From contig DAVD01000046.1 in assembly GCA_002505405.1 (NCBI GenBank), positions 44,017 through 108,016 of the forward strand: 64,000 bases of DNA, written 5' to 3'. The translations under genes were made by a program, and so were the position numbers. This DNA is from Candidatus Poseidonia alphae. GTDB lineage: Archaea > Thermoplasmatota > Poseidoniia > Poseidoniales > Poseidoniaceae. The notes under the pieces are model-generated. The model was not told the DNA's origin and ran no database searches. It saw nothing but the letters and a program-made list of their open reading frames with translations. Below, piece by piece: positions 25,490 to 34,300 of this stretch (its first letter is position 1; every line of letters starts with the position of its first letter).

Positions 25490-25936
25490 CTACCAGTCTT
25501 CTGGAATTTCAAGGGGGGAGAACAATTGTCCGGGTCCTGAGGCGAGAGAAAGTTGGGTTCTAGCCAATTGTTCCCATGCCCGCAAAGCAAGAATTCCATC
25601 GATAAGGGATACTTCAATTTCGATGAGGGTCACACGGATAAGCGTTTCAAGAATGTCCATTCGTTGATGGTCAACAATGCTGAGAACCTTTTCCAGAGGA
25701 AAGTTCGACGGTGGAGCAGTTGAGGTTTCCGAAACCGGCCAAGGTTGAGAGACGCGTTCGGGAACGGTACCTCCAGTTGAGACCAAGTACTCATCAAGTG
25801 ATTGTCCCAGGCCCTTGATGTGCTTTTGAAGAACAAGTGAAACTTCGACGAGGGGCATGTTCAACTGATTGATGAGGTTCACCATTCGTTCCTGTAGGTT
25901 CACAAGACCGTCAACATCTCCAGCAGAGGGTTCCAT
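25490..25936 (-). CDS. Small helical protein of unknown function
   Basis: This 148-residue protein is predicted mostly helical, with an N-terminal segment (LVNLQERMVNLINQLNMPLV), a Pro/Ser/Thr-rich middle and a second helical region rich in Ile/Leu (MDILETLIRVTLIEIEVSLI). It has no signal peptide or cysteine. I do not recognise a family. It starts 9 bases after the stop of the giant surface-protein gene and is followed 37 bases later by the lipoprotein metalloprotease, so the three are probably one transcript. It may act on the cytoplasmic tail of the giant protein, but that is speculation. Confidence 0.68.
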   Translation of the reverse strand: MEPSAGDVDGLVNLQERMVNLINQLNMPLVEVSLVLQKHIKGLGQSLDEYLVSTGGTVPERVSQPWPVSETSTAPPSNFPLEKVLSIVDHQRMDILETLIRVTLIEIEVSLIDGILALRAWEQLARTQLSLASGPGQLFSPLEIPEDW

Positions 25937-25945
25937 TGAATCATC

Positions 25946-28900
25946 TCACTTTGTGAGGGCGTCAATATACTGCCATCCATATGAATCCCATTGTTCCGTC
26001 GTCCACCCGTTGGGTAGTCCAGTTGGAGGCACAGGAGGTGGAACGGTTCGATCAAGTCCGGGCAAAGCAGTCATATTGGGCTGAGGTGAGGTTGGGGCAG
26101 GTGCTTCCGTCAAATCGGGAACAAGTTTAGTGTTCTGTTTCATTTCTTCGTCAACAACGTTGGTTTGGTCCGCTTCATCCTCTTCCTCAGGATTCAGGAA
26201 TCTTCGGCGCATCACCATGGCCCATAAGCCAAATGAAACTGAGATCAGGGCGATGAGGAAGAGCGTAATGCTGAAAATATCATCAGATACTTGCTGAGAT
26301 AAAGCATCTCCATCACGTGCTGTTTCTTCCTTGACCATCAGTGAATCCACCGTATGGCGGTCCATTTCGACACCATCAACGAGAACAAGAACTCGGTATT
26401 GCACGGATTGTCCAGCAGGCACATCTGCAACAGTCGGCAAACTGGCCCGAAGGGTCCGGCCAGAAGTTGCTTCCAAACTCGCCTCAGAGGTGGTAGACCA
26501 AAATCCACCGTCGACAAGCCGTTGGAGGGCAAAGGTCACGCTACCATCGCCTGCGAGGTTGTCCGCAGTAACCAACATTGAAACCAATTCGCCTTCATTT
26601 GGGCTTGGATTGTCCCACTGTAAAACAGTGGCTTCGTGTTGAAGGTCAACACGAGGTCCGAGAAGAGCCAGCGGCCAAGAGGCAAACGGGTCTGTCATTG
26701 AATTGCCCAAGGTATCAAATGGATTTCCAGCTTCATCAGAACCTGAAACCCATACGTCAACCGTGTAGGAGGGCAGCAAGGTCGTCGCACCCGAATCCGT
26801 CAGATCAAGATTACCACTCCAGAAGAATTGGGATCCAAATGGAGCGATGTCCGGAAGGAGAACACTGCCTCGAGAAATCTCAGCTTCGCCGGCTTTGACT
26901 CTGTAATGTAACAGAGCCGGTTCACTGTAATCAAATCCATTTTCGTCGTTGGTCTCGAGCATGACCTTCAAATTGGATGCATCTCCAATGGACAGAGGTG
27001 CCCCTGGTAGAACGGTATTGAGACCGATGCTTTCAATGGTCGGCCGAACACTGTCGACCGCCAAGCGAACACGAGGTTGAACGGGTGTTTCGTCGAAGGC
27101 AAGACCAGGCAGGTCATCCATATTCAATCTGAGGTCGAGATGACCTGAACGAACTGCAGGGACGAGCAAATCAAGGCTGAATTCTCCGTCGGCTCGAGTG
27201 GACGTGCGCCAGTTGTTTTCAAAATCTCCAAAGACGACATCAAAGGCACCAGCGGGAGCGGGTGTCTCGTCTTCTGAGAACAACACACGACCGTTTACAC
27301 GGAGGGCTTGGCCTGCACCAATAATGGTCTCGATGTTCTCTGAATTGTAGTGGTTTTCGCTGTTGCGGAGTTCCACTGCACGAATGTGGCCATCTTCAGT
27401 ATCAAATCGGAAGTCATTGTCCAAACTCCACCAATCATCACCCATACCGAAACGTGTTTCAAAGCAGGGTTCGATTTCTCCTTCATTGCACGGCAAGTCG
27501 GCAACCAAGACCTTCGGTATGAAATGACTCACTCCATCGGTATCAAACGATTCAGGGAACTGCCAAGTCAATTGGAAGCGAGCCTGAATGACAACCACAC
27601 TCTTGTTAGTCGCATCAAGTTCTACTGTTGAATAAAGGTTTGATACAGCGATGAAATCCGAGCCAGTCTCCATTACAGCAACGGGGTCTCCGTTTTCATC
27701 CGGTGCCAGACTGATGAACAATGAGGACTCGTCATCGTCCAGATCTCCACCAAGCGCAACTTGAATGAATTGGATATCATCCCAACCGTTTTGGTCACTG
27801 ATAAGAATTCGTGCGGTGTAAGGAATACCAGGGTGAAGTGGCTCATAGTCATCATGACCTAGAATTGACGAATTCCCCAGGTCGACCGTGGGTTCAAACT
27901 CTTGCCTGATGGTGTATGTGGAAAGGTCTGCAGACCAATCGGGGAGAACTTCTCCCGGTCGGTCTCCGCAAACCACGTTGGTAACTGGACAGACGGGTCC
28001 TCCACCCATTGCAATGAGGTTATCTTGCTGGTCTTTTCCGGTGATGAAGTATGACACCCGTTGCTCGTGAAGCAACATTGAATCGTCAATGAGTCCCTCA
28101 AAGATGTTGAGTCCCCCAGCCCTTGTTTCAGGTGAGGAGAGGGTTTTACGTTCGTACTCATCTTCGTTGGGCAACCCATCGAAGTTGTAATCGTTGCAAC
28201 CAATGGCGTCACTCGCTCTGCATCCCACCCAATAATTCAATGTGATTTGTTGTGGCGGGTCAACCGAATCTTGGACGACCAATGAAACGGCTTGCCCAAC
28301 GCCGGTAGAACCTGCATGGCGCTCTTCTCCATCCGAAGGAGTTGCAGACAGAACAAGGGGTGAATTACCGTCAAGAATCAAACGAATTGAATTATAACCG
28401 GGATTCGAATACGTTGAACCGTTTTCTAAATCAACGGCTTGAACGTAGAATATCATTCCACCAGGAGCGGATTCGACCGGGGAAACAAAGGTTAAGTTAT
28501 ATTCTCCAAATGCAGGGTTAACCTCTTCATGAAGCAAAACTGAAGCCCCGATAGGGTCTCCGTCGTAAGTGACGTTTTGGCCGATGACTCGCAAACTAAA
28601 GCTACCTGCTGGAGGCATGAGTTGTGAATCTTGGAAGTGAAGTCCTCCAGCGAAGCTAAGATTGAATCCTCCACGGACCCAATCCATGGGGTATAACTGT
28701 CGACCTGTTTCTTCCCAAACTTGAAGACCGTCCAGTTGAATGTCGTTTTCAATGACCAAATTCATGCTCGTAGTATCCCATCGGTCGACAGCGACACCGA
28801 GGTCATCTTTGACCGTGATTGTGGCTTCAAGGTCTGTTTCATCGTCCCAACTCCAATTGACCAACGTCGGAATCCAAATTGAAACAACGCCGAGGGCATC

Positions 28901-31327
28901 AACTGTTGAGGTACAGTTTCCAGTGTCAAATACCACGATTCCACCGGCGTCACTGTTGGTGTTGCATGAATCGCCTCGCAGCCAAGTGAACGATGGATTC
29001 GCACCGTGGCTGTGGTTCAGTTCAATTGTAGCCTCGGTGACACGGTCGACATCGTCTCCCGGAGCAACTCGAGTAATGAGGTTTCGATAGGCCCCATCGG
29101 GTGAAGCCAACCCCCCTTCAAAGGAGGCATCAATTGCACGAGTTTGCATGGCGTAGGTCACGTCAATATTGGACACACGGATGCGTCCAGAGGTAGCTGC
29201 TTTGATTGCAATAGGAATCTCAAGCATTCCTTCTCCGTTTTCGGGAATGTAATCGTTAAAGGCATCGATCAACGATGGAGCTTTCTTCACAATGACGCCT
29301 ACTTGGGATTCATCTGAAGCTATTACGGCAGATTCGTTGAGGAAAATCATCGCTTCCCAATCGTAAACTCCATCCCCTCCAATATCGATCATTGGCCGGT
29401 CAGGATATCCTTCTTCATACCACAGAATGAAACTGTCAACGGTTGGCGTGACGGCAGTGTTGTTGGTGGTCATGAAGATTGCATAACGCAAGGTATTCCC
29501 TGCAGCATCGGTTGAGAAACTTGTTTCAACATTGTTTTCGGCATCCAACCAAGTGCTTCCGTTGTCGTTAGAAACAGATACTTGAAGGGTCGTCCCAGCG
29601 GGGACATCCGCAACCCATGCTGGCCGCACTTTACCGACCTTTGTACCCGTATTGTAATACGGTGAGGTCCAATCTCCAGTGGGAGCATATGCCGTTGCTG
29701 TATCAATATCAACCCACCATGAGACTGCAGTTGAGCCGATTAATTGAGCTTTCCAAACCAATTCCTTTCCTGGATAATCAAAGTGAATCGTGGAATTGGA
29801 GACCACCTGTTCCCAGTGGGTCCCATTATCGGCAGAAATCCAGTAATCAACACGATCTCCAATCGATGCCGCAGACCAGTAGGTCTGAACGTTAGCAGAC
29901 AAAACATCGTCTGCATACTCGGTCACTGGACCGTACCATGTGGTGGTTCCTGGTGCAGGGGTTGTTTCATACATCCAACTCGTCCCGAATTCACGGTAGT
30001 ACAACGAAGCCCCTGACCAAGTTGAATAGCCGGAATCAACGGTGATGAAGCGGTCTCCATCAAACTGCAATCCATAACCGAGGCGTGAGATTTGGCGTGT
30101 GTTTGATTGTGGAATAAGTGCTTGAGCAGAGCCGGAGATGTCCCATGCTTCCAGTTGATCTTTGTCGTTGTAGTATGAATCCTTCTGGCAACGCATGAAA
30201 AACGTCGTTGAGTTGACCTCTAATCCACGAACCATTTGATTGGATTGTCCGCACTCACGGCTGCTTGATGAGGACGATGTGAAGGTGTAGTACTTCTCAT
30301 CGCGGTCCCATGTTGAGGTACCATCGCCACTGAAATCGTAAGATACAATCTTGCCCCCTTGATTGTGAACTACCCAGACCTTATCGGTATCTCTGTCGTA
30401 AGCAATTCCGGTATAATCACCCGCACCTGCGGAAATATCGTATGAATCGATGCACGTCCAGACACTGTCCCTGGAAATGTCCATTTCCAAAACACGGTGG
30501 TAATTCACAGGCGCATTGGAACTGGAGATGGATCGGTATCCAGATATAATTCCGAACAGTCGTTCATCGTCCGTGACCGTCCAATCTCTAAATCCATAAT
30601 ATCCATAGTATGAGGAAGAATGTTTCTGAGGCAGATTGCATTGAGCCTCGTCAAGTGTGATAATGGATTCTCGGCTTGCGTTATTGGGGTAAAGCCGATG
30701 AACAACATTGTTGAAGGATGAAGAGGACCAAGTTGACAGGAACAGCCAATCGTGGTGCTTGAGAATCGCTCCTTGACTTTGAGCCATGAAACTCGAGGAG
30801 GTTTTGGTTATTTGTTGAGAGAAGAGCCCTTCTGTTGCGTTTGAGGTGTGTGGTTGACGCAGAGCATAGGAACCGTTGTCCAACCAGGCATCGGAATTGG
30901 GGTCGGCTTCTTCATCAAACCCGTGGGGGTGGAAGGATTCGCTGATGCTGTCCATTGAAAGCGTCAAGTCGCCACTGCGGTCATCCATGTTCGTCTCTTG
31001 TCCGGCAACCCATTGTGCACGTGTGTCGGAAACCACTTGTGACCATCCGGTTGCAGAGGCCCCGGACAACGTCATGCTAACATCGGTAACCAAGGCGCCG
31101 CGCGGGAGGTTGACCTTTGCCCCATTGTCTGGATTGGCGCCCTGGTAGAGAGCAACATATTCCGTAGAACCGTCATGGAACTCGTACACGTGACGAGTAC
31201 CTGCTGCCGCATTAGAGTCCTCCGAAATGAAGGAGGTGAGGGGGCTGAGAGGTGTCGTTACCATCAAAATAACGAGCAGCCAAAAAGCGCCGCGAGAGAA
31301 AAGTGTATGCGTATCGCTACCCTGCAT
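25946..31327 (-). CDS. Giant single-pass surface protein (1793 residues)
   Basis: The protein has a signal peptide (FWLLVILMVTTPLSPLTSFI), then a propeller-like region at about residues 170-460 with repeated strand phrases (VWVVHNQGGKIVSYDF, FDGDRFITVDSGYS). Many beta-sandwich domains follow, and a carboxypeptidase-regulatory-like domain lies near residues 1345-1405 (VNGRVLFSEDETPAPAGAFD). A membrane helix is at about 1683-1700 (ITLFLIALISVSFGLWAM), then MRRRF and an 83-residue Pro-rich tail ending GWTTEQWDSYGWQYIDALTK. N-x-S/T sequons are frequent. The ATG at 31327 sits about 26 bases downstream of TTAAAAAT, which fits a leaderless mRNA; ATG 31342 adds five residues. The 148-residue protein and the metalloprotease follow on the same strand. 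Function is unknown; adhesion or polymer binding is likely. Confidence 0.88.
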   Translation of the reverse strand: MQGSDTHTLFSRGAFWLLVILMVTTPLSPLTSFISEDSNAAAGTRHVYEFHDGSTEYVALYQGANPDNGAKVNLPRGALVTDVSMTLSGASATGWSQVVSDTRAQWVAGQETNMDDRSGDLTLSMDSISESFHPHGFDEEADPNSDAWLDNGSYALRQPHTSNATEGLFSQQITKTSSSFMAQSQGAILKHHDWLFLSTWSSSSFNNVVHRLYPNNASRESIITLDEAQCNLPQKHSSSYYGYYGFRDWTVTDDERLFGIISGYRSISSSNAPVNYHRVLEMDISRDSVWTCIDSYDISAGAGDYTGIAYDRDTDKVWVVHNQGGKIVSYDFSGDGTSTWDRDEKYYTFTSSSSSSRECGQSNQMVRGLEVNSTTFFMRCQKDSYYNDKDQLEAWDISGSAQALIPQSNTRQISRLGYGLQFDGDRFITVDSGYSTWSGASLYYREFGTSWMYETTPAPGTTTWYGPVTEYADDVLSANVQTYWSAASIGDRVDYWISADNGTHWEQVVSNSTIHFDYPGKELVWKAQLIGSTAVSWWVDIDTATAYAPTGDWTSPYYNTGTKVGKVRPAWVADVPAGTTLQVSVSNDNGSTWLDAENNVETSFSTDAAGNTLRYAIFMTTNNTAVTPTVDSFILWYEEGYPDRPMIDIGGDGVYDWEAMIFLNESAVIASDESQVGVIVKKAPSLIDAFNDYIPENGEGMLEIPIAIKAATSGRIRVSNIDVTYAMQTRAIDASFEGGLASPDGAYRNLITRVAPGDDVDRVTEATIELNHSHGANPSFTWLRGDSCNTNSDAGGIVVFDTGNCTSTVDALGVVSIWIPTLVNWSWDDETDLEATITVKDDLGVAVDRWDTTSMNLVIENDIQLDGLQVWEETGRQLYPMDWVRGGFNLSFAGGLHFQDSQLMPPAGSFSLRVIGQNVTYDGDPIGASVLLHEEVNPAFGEYNLTFVSPVESAPGGMIFYVQAVDLENGSTYSNPGYNSIRLILDGNSPLVLSATPSDGEERHAGSTGVGQAVSLVVQDSVDPPQQITLNYWVGCRASDAIGCNDYNFDGLPNEDEYERKTLSSPETRAGGLNIFEGLIDDSMLLHEQRVSYFITGKDQQDNLIAMGGGPVCPVTNVVCGDRPGEVLPDWSADLSTYTIRQEFEPTVDLGNSSILGHDDYEPLHPGIPYTARILISDQNGWDDIQFIQVALGGDLDDDESSLFISLAPDENGDPVAVMETGSDFIAVSNLYSTVELDATNKSVVVIQARFQLTWQFPESFDTDGVSHFIPKVLVADLPCNEGEIEPCFETRFGMGDDWWSLDNDFRFDTEDGHIRAVELRNSENHYNSENIETIIGAGQALRVNGRVLFSEDETPAPAGAFDVVFGDFENNWRTSTRADGEFSLDLLVPAVRSGHLDLRLNMDDLPGLAFDETPVQPRVRLAVDSVRPTIESIGLNTVLPGAPLSIGDASNLKVMLETNDENGFDYSEPALLHYRVKAGEAEISRGSVLLPDIAPFGSQFFWSGNLDLTDSGATTLLPSYTVDVWVSGSDEAGNPFDTLGNSMTDPFASWPLALLGPRVDLQHEATVLQWDNPSPNEGELVSMLVTADNLAGDGSVTFALQRLVDGGFWSTTSEASLEATSGRTLRASLPTVADVPAGQSVQYRVLVLVDGVEMDRHTVDSLMVKEETARDGDALSQQVSDDIFSITLFLIALISVSFGLWAMVMRRRFLNPEEEDEADQTNVVDEEMKQNTKLVPDLTEAPAPTSPQPNMTALPGLDRTVPPPVPPTGLPNGWTTEQWDSYGWQYIDALTK

Positions 31328-31349
31328 ACTTCGTAGACACACGACTTAG

Positions 31350-31357
31350 ATTTTTAA
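31350..31357 (-). promoter_or_regulatory. Candidate TATA box, leaderless promoter
   Basis: The reverse strand reads TTAAAAAT, centred about 26 bases before the ATG at 31327. This is the spacing expected when transcription starts at the start codon itself. It lies in the 70-base gap between two giant surface-protein genes, so the second can be expressed on its own. Confidence 0.45.
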
Positions 31358-31397
31358 CCATGCGGTTAGGAGTCACACCAAAATTAATCCAAATGAA

Positions 31398-34300
31398 TCA
31401 TTCTGTCGTTCTTGAATCGTATCGAATCGGTGAAGAATCTCCTCGGACACCGTCTTCCTCATCGTCTCGAACTTCGAACCAATCGTTCATCCAATCACCA
31501 TCTGTATCCCAATTTGTGGGGTCGCTTCCTTCTGCAAGGTGGTCGTCATCAAAGTCAAGGAGGTACCAGCCGTATTCGTGCTCTCCAACATTTCGAACAG
31601 GAGGTGTATTTGGGGAGCCTTGGTAGTAGATCTCCCATGCATCTGTGAGATTACCAGCCATAAGAATCACGTCATCGCTGCTATCTACAGTAAGGAAATT
31701 TGTGTCGTAATCATTGACGATGTAACCGAACTGACGGTCGATTCCAGAATATTGGTCCAGTTTGAGGTAATTTTGAATCAACTCATCAGGCTGCCCCAAT
31801 CCAAGAATCGCTGCCCTAAACTGCCAACCTTCGGTGACCGGACTCCCCTCAAAGGTGAGTCCACTCAATCTGACGGCATTCGGGGACGAATACTCTGAAA
31901 GTGTAATGGCGTAAAACTCCTGGAAGTTCGTATACGGTTCGTAGGTGCATCCAGCCCCACTGCAGTCCCAGTTCCCATCTTGGTCCGGGTCTTGATTCGC
32001 ATCATTGGGATCACTTGGATCCATTGTGAACCATGTAAATTCGATGTCGGGTCGGCCCAATGTACCGCCAGAGCCGTCCTGTGATAGAGGCAAACAGGAG
32101 TTGGTACTGGTATCGCAGGCTCCACCGGTAGCCACGTCAATCCAAACAACACGGATGGAAAGATACGAACTGAAATTGTCATTTGACTCATTCCAAGCCC
32201 GCTTGTATTCGTACCAATCCGGGATCATGTCACCGTCTGAATCATTATCGCTTGGATTGGAACCGTACTTGAACACCTCTCGACCGTCAGAATAATTGAA
32301 ATCTTGAACGTGAGAAATCACAACACCGTTTTCCACCGTGGTAATGTAGGAAATACTGTCGCCGTCGCTGTCGTTGCTGTCGGGGCGTGTTTCATTCTCG
32401 AACTCCATAATATTCGTGAACGGTAACGAACCGATTCCGTTTTGAATGACTTGACCCGAAGGAACGAGGGCACGATCTACCCAAACCCCTTGGGTTGAAG
32501 GAACGTCAAAACTGGTACGGTCGTACCAGCCATCATGGTCGCCATCATAGTCAACGTCCCATGGATTGATTGGATTAGCTGCCCAGTGATTGATGGTTGT
32601 GGGGTCATCCATAGCAAATATTGCATAGCAATACTCCCAACCGTCGGGAATACCGTCACTGTCAGAATCTGGGTGGGTCGGGTCAGCCGCTCCACGTAGA
32701 CTCCGATTGAAATTTTCAGCGTCATAAGTATTGATTTCGTCCATCCGGTCTTGTGAATCTGTACCTTTCTTGACGAAATCTTGGTAGAGGGCTTGTTGGG
32801 CCTGAATAGCAGTGAAACCGAGTTCTTCGGTATACGCAGCCATAGCATCTTCACCGAAATCCACGAGCCCTAAATTTGCTGGAACGGTCCCTCTGTTGAG
32901 GTAATGACCGTACGTCCGAGATTCCCATTCACGAAGATTGCTAAAGGTTTCATTGACATCGATGGTTCCGTCACCGTTACAGTCGAAACTATCGCCGTCG
33001 GAGTCAAGGTTAACGTCGCCATCGATCAGTGGGTTCATGCTCCACCTGTTCTGATCCAAATCCCAATTGGTAAACCAGTATTCGAATCCATCAATCATCC
33101 CGTCGCCGTCCGTATCGGCGATGGTCGGATCGGTCATGCCCAAGATAACGTCAATGAAAGCGGTTGGAGGTTCACCTTGCTGCCAAGCGTTGAAATCATT
33201 GAGCAATCGCTTACCACGGGTATCTTTTGTAATGAGGATATTGAACACTCGTTGAGCCTTTTCAGTGGGTTGTTGGAAATCTCCGTCAATGTGCATCAAC
33301 GGTGCGTCGCTTGGATGGGCAATGCCGTTATCCGGTTGTGCTTCGGCGAGATTAAATTCTTGAAGGTCAATAAGACCGTCCTCGTCTCCATCGAAGAGCC
33401 CGTCTCCAGCGACGAGAGGATTGAGGGTCCATGTGCCTGCAGTTGAATTCCAAGCTGTGAATAGGAGTTCGACTCCGTCCAGCATTCCGTCACCGTCCGT
33501 GTCCACGTTATTTGGGTCGGATGTGAGTCCCGTCATGTTGATTTGGTCCTGCGTAATGAAACTACCAAAGGATTCCTCGGTGGTCACGCCTGGCCATTGT
33601 TGGAGGGCATATGCTTGGCCGATGGTGGTGACAAACCATTGCGGGGACGAGCGTTCATTATCGGTTTCAGACAATTCAGGTGCAATCACATTGTATTCTT
33701 CCCAATTTGTCATGCCGTCTTCGTCGGTATCGTCCCAACGGTCAGCTGAATCCAAGGGATTCAACGTCCATTCGTCATCAAGTAAATCCCACCTTGCAAA
33801 CCAAATTTCCCATCCATCGGGCATCCCGTCGTCATCGGAGTCAGAACTCAACGGGTCAGATGCACCGATGCTGTAGGTGGATTGCCCGGAGGTTACCGCC
33901 CCAGATGCCCGTTCTGCGAAGGTCGCTTCAGGAATACCATAGTCGCTGACATGGTCAAAGAGGTTGGTTGAAAACCCACCAGGAAGGGTTTGCCCGTCCA
34001 ATGTTTGGTTGCCCAAAAAGAGGTCGCTGCGTAGATGATATTCGAGGTAATTGACGAAGGACTCATTGAGGTCCAAGACGCCGTCGTGGTTGATGTCGTA
34101 TCCGTCTCCATCAGGGTTTTCAAATGCATCAGATCCGTTGAGCGGATTAACACCAATTCGGCTTGGATCCCATGAGCATAGACCCTTTGACTCCCATCCA
34201 TCGGGCAAAGTATCCCCGTCGGAGTCAATCGCATTAGGGTCCGCAAGTGCCCACTGCTCAACGCTTTCAGGAGACTCGCCGTAAAGTTCCATCAATTCAC

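Noticed and set aside
32904..33446. Forward frame of 180 codons opposite the calcium-repeat protein
   Set aside because: It is a shadow produced by the Asp/Gly codon bias on the other strand (Val/Ile/Ser-rich) and resembles no protein.
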